The translations under genes and the position numbers were made by a program. Of a stretch of DNA of 64,000 nucleotides, positions 50,557 to 62,900 are shown piece by piece. How positions within the stretch are numbered: position 1 is the stretch's first letter; each line of letters opens with the position of its first letter. Source of the DNA: Brienomyrus brachyistius (lineage: Eukaryota; Chordata; Actinopteri; Osteoglossiformes; Mormyridae); the NCBI RefSeq assembly GCF_023856365.1, contig NC_064555.1, positions 12,117,754 to 12,181,753 of the forward strand, read 5' to 3'. Under the pieces are notes generated by a model, which saw only the letters and a list, made by a program, of their open reading frames with translations, searched no databases and was not told the DNA's origin.

Positions 50557-53500
50557 ATGGACAAAATGGCGTCTAGAAAGCGAAGCAGCCTTCTTGACCA
50601 GTGGCTGCAACCGGTCGCGAAATTGCCCAAGACTGAAGGAACTGAAGGTGAGTTTAATATTTAATGAAGTGAGACCAGAGGCGGCATGGTGGTGCAGTGG
50701 TTAGCACTGTTGCCTCACACCTCTGGGACCCAGGTTCGAGTCTCCACCTCGGTCACATGTGTGTGGAGTTTGCATGTTCTCCCCATGTCATCGTGGGGTT
50801 TCCTCCGGGTACTCCGGTTTCCCCCCACAGTCCAAAAACATGCTGAGGCTAATTGGACTTGCTAAATTGCCTGTAGGTGTGCACGTGTGAGTGAATGGTG
50901 TGTGAGTGTGCCCTGTGATGGGCTGACCCCCCATTCTGGGTTGTTCCCTGCCTCGTGCCCATTGCTTCCAGGATAGGCTGCAGACCCCCCATGACCCAGT
51001 AGGATAAGCGGTTTGGAAAATGGATGGATGGAAGTGACACCAGCATGGTGTAATACTATACTATTTCATCCCGGTGTCGTCGCTTCGTTTGCCACACGCA
51101 TTGCATTGACATATGACACAACTCGTCGACTTAATCACACAGAGATGCACATGGATCAGACCAGCAGCAGACGATCGATATCTTCGTTCGTTCGAGCCAA
51201 CATCGGCGTAAAATTGGTGAAAAATATGGGGAGATATTGCATGACACTGATTTTGTTTGAAAGCTAAGGCCGACAGCTAATTTCCAAAGTGAAATATTCT
51301 GAAAAAAAGACAAAACGCTGGAGCATCTGCACTCGCTGATCTAGTTGTGTGTGTAGGCTAGCTACTATTACTAGCCATATAATGTACAGCGATGACGTCA
51401 CGATCAGCCGAGCCTGTTTACAAACATTAACACGTGTTCCAAGTTAACCCATTCTGACAGTTTTTATACCATGCGTGAAAATTCAGTCTTTCTTATTTGA
51501 TTTTCAGATTTATTATTTACCCTGTAATGTGCCTGTGGAATATTTCTAGCCGAGTGGTAAGTCACCAATGTATACTAGTATTGCTTTGTCATTGTTGTCC
51601 CTGTCTATTCTCTGGTGGTTGGCTGTCTTATCTTAACTTTTGGTATACATGTAACTTTTCAACTCATACAACAAACTGTGCATGGTTTGTGTCTTGTTAT
51701 CCGCTGCTTGCCTGCCAGGTTAACCTATTCTGCTTTCAGAAACAAATTATTGACTTTGGTTTATATCACGTACACTGCTTCTCCTGCTTCTCTCCAGACA
51801 CAGGTGTTGGTGGCACTGCTTACTACCTTCTGAATAGAATTTTAACTGAATCATGACTCATGTCATCTGTTTTTTCAGCCAATGCTGCAACTCAGTCTTC
51901 TTTGCATACATCAAGTACTGATCCTGCTGTTATTGACGATGAAGAAGACATCATATCCATACCTATAGAGCAGAATTCAGCAGGTTGGTATTCACTAGCA
52001 GAGTGGTTTTTTTCTGGTTAAGTTTCATAGCCAGCAATCACTGCAGTTTACAATGTTTAGAGATGGGTGTTGAACATGATGAAAATTGTAGAGGTTAACG
52101 ACCAATAAATACCAGATAATTGAATAGGCCTGCTACTGATTTTTGTCAATATTTCTCATCCCTGTCAATGTTTAAAATGGTGACTAAAATGGTGGTGAGG
52201 ATCGCAGGCCCTCCCTGCTAAGCCAGAAATCTTTTAAACTGTACATCAACTTCATATTTCAGTAATTCATAAATTCCCCACATGTTAACTGTAAATATAT
52301 TTCTTTCCACTCCAGGCAGATCATCAATTTCAGGACAAGCAGACAACCTCCCAGTGCCACTGCAGGCAGAAGTAACAGAGATAGATGCAGTAACCATGGG
52401 GGAAATTATTGGCAGCCTTTTTGATGATTCTGCATTGAGTGGTCATCTTCACACACATTACATTTGTACAAAGGCAAAATGTACCTCTATTTCCACTACA
52501 GACAAAAAGTTTAAAGAAAAATGTAAAGAGAAATTCTCACACAATTGGTTGGTTGAGAAAGAACTATCATTTTGAAAAAAAACTGGGATTTGGTGGCTCT
52601 GCTATGTAGAAAATGATGGCATGTATTGTCTCCTCTGTAAAAAACACAATGCTAGCAATCCTCAAAACAAGGCAGTGGAGTATAACAATAAGGCTGCCGA
52701 ACGTTTAAATAAATCTGCAGTAAAAGATCACGCTGCCACTGGTGAACACAAAGCAGCAGTGTCTGATGAACTTATGAAAAGATTGTCAATTTTTGATAAA
52801 GAGCATATGGAACGAGAGCAGACAAAGGGAACTACACTGTATAATGCCTTCCTTGCGGCTTATTGGCTTGCCAATGAAGAGGTAGCCAATAAGAAACTGT
52901 ATTCACTCATTCGCCTATTTGAAAAGGTTGGGTTGACAAATATGAAGTATTTCACCTACTCCACTGTGGGTATTCTCAGGGACATATTCTTGCTCCTGGG
53001 TGAATCTGTCAGGAGCAGGTGCATAGGTCGTGTAAAGGAAGCCCACTGCTATGGGGTACTGACTGACGAAGTGACAGATATTTCTGTAACTCCTTCATTC
53101 AGTACATCCATGAAGATGTTGTCGTTACAGATTTTCTTAGTGCTGAAAACGTTCTTGCAGATTCTGACAGTGCCAGCGTCGAGACCATTACCAGAGTCCT
53201 TCTGTCCAGTATTCAGAAGTTAGGTATAATGGCAGCAAACATGACATCCTTTGTCTCCGATGGGGCCAGTGTCATGACTGGGAGAGAAAATGGTGTGGGG
53301 GTGAGACTGACACGACAGGTGAACAATTCTCTCATAACGGTTCACTGTGTCTGTCACAAGTTAGCCCTTGCTTGCACCGATACATGCACTGCAATAACTT
53401 ACATAAGCAAGGTACTTGACTGGCTTACATCGCTCTGGCACCTCTTTGAGAAAAGTGGCAAAAACCTTGCAGTACACCTAAAGATACAACTTAAACTCAA

Positions 53501-54897
53501 GAACATAACTATCAATGACCAAAAACGGTCAGTTGTTCAAAGGCGTCTCAAGAAGGCCTGCAGCACAAGGTGGCTTTCCTTTGATAACTCCATTCAAGCC
53601 ATGCATCAGGACTATGTTGCAGTATTGTTGACGCTAAGTGCCCTTTCGGCAAAAAACCCAAAGGCAAGGGGTATGATAGCTGAATTTCGGACAACAAAGT
53701 TTATGGGGACTGTCTGTATACATACTGTATTATGTACTGCCACATCTGTCTATACTCAGTAAAACGCTCCAGCGGGGTGATGTACACCATTCTGACCTCC
53801 AGCCAGCCCTTGAATTAACAGAAGAGAAACTACGGGAAATTTCAGAAACACAGTCTCCAATAAAGGCACTCAAGGCTGATCTCCATCCCACTACAGGCCG
53901 GCTGCAACTGATATCAAACATGGCAGCTCTTGCAGAAGATGAAGCCACTGTTGAATTAGCTGATGACCCACCCTATATAGATGAGCAGGATGAAGACCAT
54001 GGCCATAGCCTAGAAGATCTAGTGGAGCCAGCTGACCATCAAGACGTAGTCCCAGAGGACTTGCCGTTGGCAGATCAGCTTAAAGCTATCACTGGGGTCT
54101 CTGTGTCAGTGCATCAGGAAGGTGTCCTTGCAAACTTGTTAGGTAAGTATATCACTGCATTAACTAACAATATGAGAGACAGATTTGGCATTGGCTTTAA
54201 AGTTCTAAATGCCTTTCATATATTTAACCCAACTCTTCTCCCTACAAAGGGAACCCCTGCATTCAAAAAGTATATTGAAAAGGAACTGAATGAAATTAGA
54301 GAACATTTTTACCCCAATGATCAAGCAAGAGCTGATAAATTGACTGCCGAATGGCAGCTGTTCAAATACCAGCTTGCCAAGTGGAAAGATGATATTGACA
54401 ACATCAATGGAAATCCCACCCTATGGTGTCTGAAGCGTCTGTTGAAGCTAAGGCAAAGTCTGCAGTATGAGGTATTGGTGCACTTGGCAGAGGTTGTTCT
54501 CACTGCTCCAATCTCTAATGCATGGCCAGAACGGGGGGCAAGGGCAATAAAACGAATAAAAACACATCTCAGAAGTTCCATCAATATGGAAATGCTTGAT
54601 GCACTCCTTCAGATTTCCATCAATGGACCAGCCTCTCCTGAAGCATCACAGGTAATTCAGGGAGCTGTTCACAAATTCCAGACAATCAAGCCAAGGAGGA
54701 TGAGAAGTCTGAAGTGTGCATCCAAGTCTCAGGTAAAAAAAATTGAAGAATCTGAGGGACCCATAGAGCTGACAGAAGAGGAAGACATGTCTGACTCTGC
54801 TGAAGCTACACTTGATGAAGCTCTCACTGCTCTGAATCTCCCCCTTTCAGAGCTTGATGGTGACTGCAGCTCAGATTCAGATGAGAATTTGGAATGA
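50557..54897 (+). pseudogene. hAT-derived (ZNF862-like) three-exon gene, broken
   Basis: Exons 50557-50647 (MASRKRSSLLDQWLQPVAKL), 51879-51983 (an acidic linker with DDEEDIISIPI) and 52316-54897. Splice sites are AG/GT and phases match (1, 1). The large exon has a TTF/BED-like zinc region CYVENDGMYCLLC...DHAATGEH (about 52600-52750), GVLTDEVTDIS (about 53058), MTSFVSDGASVMTGRENGVG, HCVCHKLALACTDTC (about 53345), and a C-terminal hAT dimerisation block APISNAWPERGARAIKRIKT (about 54510), then an acidic tail. Breaks: TGA at 52573-52575, a frameshift near 53095 and another near 53720. The TGA may come from a CGA codon. The catalytic pattern is hAT-like; homologues are annotated as zinc finger protein 862-like. 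Confidence 0.8.
50679..51030 (+). mobile_element. tRNA-derived SINE in intron 1 of the hAT-derived gene
   Basis: 352 bp, with RNA polymerase III boxes A (TGGTGCAGTGG, 50690-50700) and B (GGTTCGAGTCT, 50733-50743), and a 3' tail of ATGG units. It is flanked by a 13-bp target duplication GAAGTGAgACCAG/GAAGTGAcACCAG (50666-50678 and 51031-51043) with one mismatch. It resembles the common fish repeat with GGAGTTTGCATGTTCTCCCC in the body. Confidence 0.9.
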
Positions 54898-57800
54898 GCC
54901 GGTTCCTTTTCATGGTTTGTTTGCACAAGTATCACCAAGGAGGATCTTGTAACATATTTAAAACTTGAATCAGTGTAAATGATTTTAATATTATTTCAGG
55001 TTGGTAGTAGTAGAACACTGGGTCCCTTTGGCTTAGTATGGTTGTTAGGATGACCTTCAAACTTAGTTGATAGTCCATTTATTTTATTAGTAAATTTTCT
55101 ACCTGGTTATACGTACCTAAGAGATTTATTTAATTTCCAACAGAAGTTCTCTTGTATTTTCTTACTCAGTATACATAGTTGAATTAAAATAAAAACAAAC
55201 AGGAATTGTTGGCAACAAATCCCTCATATTTACAGACCAGTTACAAATACAACTAGTATGTAATTGGCGTAATTAGTATGACATGGTTTGAGTTGTTCAC
55301 ACAGTAATTAATGCCAGTCAGTTCCTGTTATAGTTAGGCTTTGGATTAGGATTTAAGTAGAGAAACTGTTTAGTATCTGTAACTGTACTTGTTTTTGTGG
55401 CTGAATACATCCAAGAGTCAAGTCAGACATCGTTTATCTTCTATCCTGGTTATACAAGTTTCAATCTTCTTGCCCCTAGGTTGTCATGACACTGACCTCA
55501 TTTTGGATAAGGCTGTTCCTCTGGTGAATGGTCTTTAGTTTCTGGCACTGCAGCAGCAGGCAATTTGCACTGGAATTGAATTCACACTCACTATTTACTC
55601 TTTCTCCTCCTGTTGCTTATTATGGCTGTCAGTCAGCACTTACTAGCAGCATTACTGTATTTCATGCTGTTGTTAAAAGTTTGTTTAATAGTCTAATAGG
55701 GTGTGAAATAAATAAATGAAGCCATAGACATAATTTCCTTTGTCATGTTAACTTTATTTTTTTAAATGATTGGTTAATGGTTAAAAGTCTTATTTCAGAC
55801 ACTGGTAAGCTGACCTCTTGTTGATGAAACCATTACTTGATAATTGAGCACTGCAACTGACCAGTACATCAATCATTAATCAACATAATCTGAGAATGAG
55901 ATACATTTGGTGTCCTCAGTAACAGACTGCTACTACTACTTAGTACTACTACTGTATGATGAAAAATAACCCAGAGTTTGTGTCAGTAAAATTTGGTGGA
56001 ATGAGGCCTCTAAGATGCCTGAAAAATGGACTATTAAAGGGTCTACATTTCAAAATTTACTCAGAAGGACCCCTACAACCCCCTGAAATTGGTTTATGTC
56101 TCATGTCTCGGAGTTTGCGTGCCGAGTTTCCCTGAACAATCGTAGCCACCTACTTTCAAGGTGGTAGCCTCCTTCTCTTGAAACTAATGAACTCCCTGAA
56201 CAGCACCTTCCAGTCGACTGGCAGATCTATGTCTGCCACTGATCCATGTCTCTATCTTGAGCCGGAAAGTCACATACATTCTGTATGACTTTACGCTTGG
56301 ATTCTTCTTAATAAATGTGCTGTCAATCAGGCTGTGGTAAAATGTTAAATTCATTTAAGTGGATTACCTAATGACAGCACATTACATCCTTCCATCATCC
56401 ACTGGATATGAAAGTCAGGGTCATAGGAAAAAGTAAAGAATATTAAAAAACCATGGAAGAAGTGAGTTCTCTTGCCATCAACAATTATTAGTTACATTTA
56501 TCACTGAGAGAGTAAAGGTGAATGCCTTTGTATGGGATAAAATGTCAGTATTTACTGTTTTCATTTAAGTGGTATATAGGTTATACAGAACACAGAAATT
56601 GGTTTTCCATCCACAAGAAAATGTGAATGCAAGTAGAATCTATGGTAGCAGCAATGGCTGAGACTCCTGTTCTAAAACTCTAAAACTCTAAGCTTTATGA
56701 GATCCACAGTGATATTGCATGCCATTTTTGGTTGAAATAATGGCAGTAAATATTGAATTCACCAAAGATTAAATGTTTTCTTGTATCAGGGTTTAAATTT
56801 TTTACCACATTTTTAAAATGAAACCCAATTCAATTTACAGATCAATGTAACAAAAAGAATTTGAACAATCTGGTTATTTCTCTCCTAACAGAGGAATTCT
56901 TTGTTCCTCTCCTCCATTATCTTCTGGTTTTTCCATTTTCTCCACATCATGTATACTTTAGTGTTGTCACAAGTCTGCGTCTGGGACCCAAAAAGTACTG
57001 GTGCTCCAGCCGAAGACGCGCGGCTGCCATCTTCAATCAGCACCACGGACATCAGGATGTTATGCTGAAATGAGCTTACAGCCAGTGATCTTATGGTTTA
57101 AATAAAAAAAAAGTTGTTTTTGCTACTAGTCACACCGTTTTTACCATTTCAGATGAACGTGTGTTTGGTTGGAAGTTTTAATGCCAGATGGCCTGTGTAT
57201 GATTACCAGATAGTTTAGTATTAATCCAGTGCTTTGATTAAGGTATGGTAACTTCATCAACACAGTAAAACCAAGAATGTGGTAGGTCCACACTTACCCA
57301 ACTGCTATTTTCCTAATCACTAACAGGGATCACTGGTGGAGTTGCTGGGTGACAGGGGTTGCCTCTGTCTAAGTTATTTGTGTGTGCCCTGCTATGGACT
57401 GGCATCTCCTTCTGGATGTGCCCACGCACAATGCCTTTAAAGGTAAACTGAAAGTTAAACTTGAAAATTAACAGCTTTAGATTTTCACTTAAATGTGTAC
57501 GTAAGTCAGAAGTATTTTGAATGTGGCGGGGACAATGCAATAGAAACAGCGCTGGGTGAACTAATATTTTATGTTAAATGTGGGGCGGTCCAAAGGAATT
57601 CAGGAAACTCAGCTTAGCAAGGTTTACAGTGTAGCTTAAACTGTGAGACAGAAAATGCACGAGTGATAATTACGGGAAGGGATAATCAAAACCGGCCCTT
57701 ACAATCCCCCCCCCCCCCGCCAGTAATCATGTCGCCCCCTGAATGGGTGTACACCTTAACACCCCCAATGTCTTTGAGAATACATCTTTACATGGCATTT

Positions 57801-57934
57801 TTTCCCTTTCCTTCCCGCCCTGAATGCATCAGTTGAAAAAGCACTCATTCTAGTTGTGTGGAACCACTGTACATTTTCAGTTGCATTCATTCAATGAATT
57901 ATGCATGAAAACTAATACATTTACATTATGTAAA
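54898..57934. other. No gene identified
   Basis: Mostly AT-rich. A stretch at 56960-57075 (GLGPKKYWCSSRRRAA reading) is open but short and unsupported. A poly(C) run lies at about 57706-57719. No transposon ends found for the hAT-derived gene. Confidence 0.3.
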
Positions 57935-58035
57935 CAAGATGTGAGTGTGCCCTGCGATGGGTTGGAACCCTGTCCTGGGTTGTTCCCCACTTTGCGCCTG
58001 TAGCCTCCGGGACAGGCTCTGGACCTGAACTTGGC
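57935..58035 (+). repeat. SINE 3' fragment
   Basis: GTGAGTGTGCCCTGCGATGG and GTCCTGGGTTGTTCCCC match the 3' half of the SINE at 50679-51030 with several differences. The promoter half is missing. Confidence 0.75.
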
Positions 58036-59986
58036 TCATTCAATTAAATTTTATCTGTATAGCACATTTTAACGACAGTATATTGTCTCAAAGTGCTCGA
58101 TTTCACTGTGTTTTGGCCTGTATACCTGTCAATATCTGTTGATTAATTACTACCAGAGATTTATCACAGGTCTTATCTTGATACTACTGTACTTATTATT
58201 TTCCTGGTCAAGACGCACTATGTCATCAGTATATTTTGTTTTCTGCTGGTATAGATATACTTGGTGTTCTCCTTTTCTGTACTTTAGATGACACCATGTG
58301 CTACAGGGGGCCTGATGGCTTACAGAAGAGGAGGAGAAAAAGAAGATTCTCAATGAGGTCCATGCTGGGCATTTCGGGCAATGCTGCAGAAGATCACCCA
58401 ACACTTACTGGCCGACCATCACTAAGGACGTGCAAGACTCGGTATGTGACACTATGTCAGTGCACCGCAACCCCAAAGCAGTTAGAGAAGATGAGGTCTT
58501 TCAGCCTAAATCAGTTCAGAATTATCAGAGAACTTAATTGCTACAAAAAAACTGATGTTATTTACTTATTTATAGTTACCAGTACGTATTTAGAGTTAAT
58601 TATGCTAAAAACTATGTAAGACGTTTCATATATGTGGCCAGGTAAGGTATCCACGAAACAACAAGCAACATTTTAAGTGGGATCTTTTATTGAATGCAGG
58701 TTATCCACCAAACTGGGACAATTAACCTTCCCATTTATTAAACAATGAAAAGAAAATTACAATTTACCATCCGAAAGAAAAATCCAAATTCAAGAAAACC
58801 CTTAAATCAGGCAAACCAGAAATTTTATAAACCTCTTATTCTCGTTCAAAAGTAGAAAAGAAATAAAAAGAGAAAACAGGAAAAAGATCCCCAGTACAAT
58901 TACAGTAGTGGCAGTACTGCGTCAAACCAAACAATTTTGTTATTCCACTTATCCATCATTAAATGCTACATATGCACTTCGTATGTCGTTCATCTAACAC
59001 TTACCCCTTTTATCAGTCATTTCTCTACACGTGGCTCCCTTAACGCATCTCTTCACCCAGCAACTACCACCCGCTGAGCTCACCAGGTCAGACTAACACC
59101 GCGACCACGCTCAATCTTCACTCATCTAACGTCCTGATAAATCTAATGCTTCCAATTCCTCCTTGGCTGCAACACCAGCGATTTCCCCCAAATATCTCAC
59201 TAATAATTTAGATCAAATGAGGATCCCTCTTCTTCAGCAACCGCACGTCCACCACACCCAAACACGCTTCCTTTTCCCTTTTCGCAGAGTGATGACCTCA
59301 CTCCACAGTGTCACTCCCTTAAAGGGACTACGTTCCTCCCTACATTTCCCACCCGGTTACATATAACATAATGTTTTTGATGACTTTCATCAAAAGGAAC
59401 TGTGAGTGATTTAAAATTCAATTAATCAAATGTGTACCATCATTCATCTTCTTGGTTAGATCTTGTCTGCCTTGTCAGAGGTTTCAGAGGGTGAAGACAG
59501 AGGCACCAGAAAGCCCATCAAACCAGCATCATAATGGTACTTGATCGGTAAGCGTGTATCAATATTTAAACTCAAAATAAAATTTAAAATGCTATGGGCT
59601 ATTTCTCTTTAATTCTTAATTTTTTCTTTCTTTCTAAGTTCAATTGTTTTTTTCCCCCCATCAGATCGTATGGATATCATCGGACCATTCAGAGCATCGT
59701 TCAGAGGGAAACGGAACTGACTGATTGCCACAGATTTCTGCAGGGCGTAGCTGGAGGCCTGGAATATCAGGGAAAAGTCTGCAGTGGATATGTCTCAGAT
59801 TTATTATATATGCTGTTCATTCTGATATTGGGACACCTAATCTGGAAAAATAATTCAAATGCACAAACACACACACATATATAAAAATGCAAGTTACTTT
59901 ACATAAAATCTGACTGCAACAGTAGTTTGCAAATGACCAAATGCAACATTGGATATTTGGTAGGCTCAGGAATAGGCAATATCTGT
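58036..59986. other. No firm gene; two exon-like blocks
   Basis: 58289-58439 follows a CTTTAG acceptor, is open (RRRKRRFSMRSMLGISGNAA) and ends at a GTATGT donor. 59666-59790 follows a CCCCATCAG acceptor and is open (YHRTIQSIVQRETELTDCHR). The two could belong to one plus-strand gene, but neither is recognised. Confidence 0.25.
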
Positions 59987-62900
59987 CTACGCAGCATCAG
60001 TGCATGAGCGCATGAGTGGTTCTACAAATGACAGTTCTGCAGAGTGAGCACGTCAGATTATCTAGTTTTTCCCCACTTTTTCTACCTGCCTTTGTGTGCT
60101 CTGACATCTGTAGCCATTATTTTTTTCAACAATAAAATAGCACTTTAACCAAGCTTTCAGAAACTTGCTGTGAACAAGTGTGTTACCTGATAAGAAATTG
60201 TGTTATTCTTTTGAAGGTTAGCTCTGGATCACAATTGATTTTATTTCATACTTTTTTCATGGAATATTTTCATTTAAATGATAATCTTGTCGTAGAAAGT
60301 CTTATTGAATGTGGCATTTGATATGTGTTTGTGAAGTAAATAAACATGTAAGCCACTTTACATAAAATCGGTTTAACAGTTTTTTTTTAAGTATATCTCA
60401 ACTTTCAAGAGTGGCTCAGAGGGGCCATCCTGCAGTACATACAAAGGAACGTGAAGCCAGCTCATGTTCTTGAAGACCAGAGACACCGTGGATGAAACTC
60501 CTTCAATCTTCACAGGAGTCTGCGAGATTTAGGTGGCTATTTTAAGACTATACTTTCAGGGATCATTTCTGTAGTTTCTGACTGGAGAAACGTGTTATGA
60601 AAGTGTTTGGTCATGCTGGTCACGATGAAGAGGTATGGTATTCTCTTCTGAACATGAAACAGTTGAAGAACATGGAGACTTCTCCATAGTTCTGCATCTT
60701 TGATGATTGTTCCAGAATCTCTATGGAGAAGCTGGTGGAAGAGAATGCGGTCTGAGTGGTGAATACTTTCCCCCAAAGATATTGTGTGATTCCGATGTGG
60801 TTTTTTTGGACAATCTGAATAAACAGCTTCAGAGCTGGGATTTCGTTGATTGTTAAGAAGCAGCTCTTGACTCTTCTCTACACTAAAGTGTCTTTAGGTG
60901 TTTGGTAGGTGTGGATGTTATTTTTGGAGAGCATAATGTTTGTTCAATCTTGTTTTTTTCTCTCATCTGTTTTATTGCTGATGAAGGCTGCTAGATAATC
61001 AGCAATTCCGACACCTGCGGCTGGGAATCTCCATTAATACATTAGCGATACTTGCTGCAACTCAGACTGGTTACTGCTTCTTTTAGCAGTGGCAGTCAAT
61101 GAGATTAAAAAGACTGAACCATTTCTAATGATTTGACATGTCTTGATTTATCCGTACTTGTGTCATTTTCATTGCTATTACATATGTCCACGTGTCTGCA
61201 TCACTCATTTTCCACTTTTGTCGTGTCTCATCTAGTTACGCAGCATCAGTGCATGAGCGCGTGTGTGGTTCTACAAATGGACAATTCTACAGAGTGAGCA
61301 GGTCAGATTATCTAGTTTTTCCCCCCTTTTTCTACCTGCCTTTGTGTGCTCTGACATCTGTAGCCATTATTTTTTTCAACAATAAAATAGCACTTTAACC
61401 AAGCTTTCAGAAACTTGCTGTGAACAAGTGTGTTACCTGATAAGAAATTGTGTTATTCTTTTGAAGGTTAGCTCTGGATCACAATTGATTTTATTTCATA
61501 CTTTTTTCATGGGATATTTTCATTTAAATGATAATCTTGTCGTAGAAAGTCTTATTGAATGTGGCATTTGATATGTGTTTGTGAAGTAAATAAACATGTA
61601 AGCCACTTTACATAAAATCGGTTTAACAGTTTTTTTTAAGTATATCTCAACTTTCAAGAGTGGCTCAGAGGGGCCATCCTGCAGTACATACAAAGTAACG
61701 TGAAGCCAGCTCATGTTCTTGAAGACCAGAGACACCGTGGATGAAACTCCTTCAATCATCACAGGAGTCTGCGAGATTTTGGTGGCTATTTTAAGACTAT
61801 ACTTTCAGGGATCATTTCTGTAGTTTCTGACTGGAGAAGCGTGTTATGAAAGTGTTTGGTCATGCTGGCCACGATGAAGAGGTATGGTATTCTCTTCTGA
61901 ACATGGAACAGTTGAAGAACATGGAGACTTCTCCATAGTTCTGCATCTTTGATGATTGTTCCAGAATCTCTATGGAGAAGCTGGTGGAAGAGAATGCGGT
62001 CTGAGTGGTGAATACTTTCCCCCAAAATTATTGTGTGATTCCAATGTGGTTTTTTTGGACAATCTGAATAAACAGCTTCAGAGCTTGGATTTCATTGATT
62101 ATTATGAAGCAGCTCTTGACTCTTCTCTACACTAAAGTATCTTTAGGTGTTTGGTAGGTGTGGATGTTATTTTTGGAGAGCATAATGTTTGTTCAATCTT
62201 GTTTTTTTCTCTCATCTGTTTTATTGCTGATGAAGGCTGCTAGATAATCAGCAATTCCGACACCTGCGGCTGGGAATCTCCATTAATACATTAGCGATAC
62301 TTGCTGCAACTCAGACTGGTTACTGCTTCTTTTAGCAGTGGCAGTCAATGAGATTAAAAAGACTGAACCATTTCTAATGATTTGACATGTCTTGATTTAT
62401 CCGTACTTGTGTCATTTTCATTGCTATTACATATGTCCACGTGTCTGCATCACTCATTTTCCACTTTTGTCGTGTCTCATCTAGTTACGCAGCATCAGTG
62501 CATGAGCGCGTGTGTGGTTCTACAAATGGACAATTCTACAGAGTAAGCAGGTCAGATTATCTAGTTTTTCCCCCCTTTTTCTACCTGCCTTTGTGTGCTC
62601 TGACATCTGTAGCCATTATTTTTTTCAACAATAAAATAGCACTTTAACCAAGCTTTCAGAAACTTGCTGTGAACAAGTGTGTTACCTGATAAGAAATTGT
62701 GTTATTCTTTTGAAGGTTAGCTCTGGATCACAATTGATTTTATTTCATACTTTTTTCATGGGATATTTTCATTTAAATGATAATCTTGTCGTAGAAAGTC
62801 TTATTGAATGTGGCATTTGATATGTGTTTGTGAAGTAAATAAACATGTAAGCCACTTTACATAAAATCGGTTTAACAGTTTTTTTTAAGTATATCTCAAC

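Noticed and set aside
50679..50760. A functional tRNA gene
   Set aside because: Box A and B are present, but the body continues into a 352-bp repeat with target duplications, so it is a SINE; no acceptor stem or cloverleaf is evident.
56861..57073. 70-codon ORF as a gene end
   Set aside because: Short, with no acceptor or family match; treated as chance.
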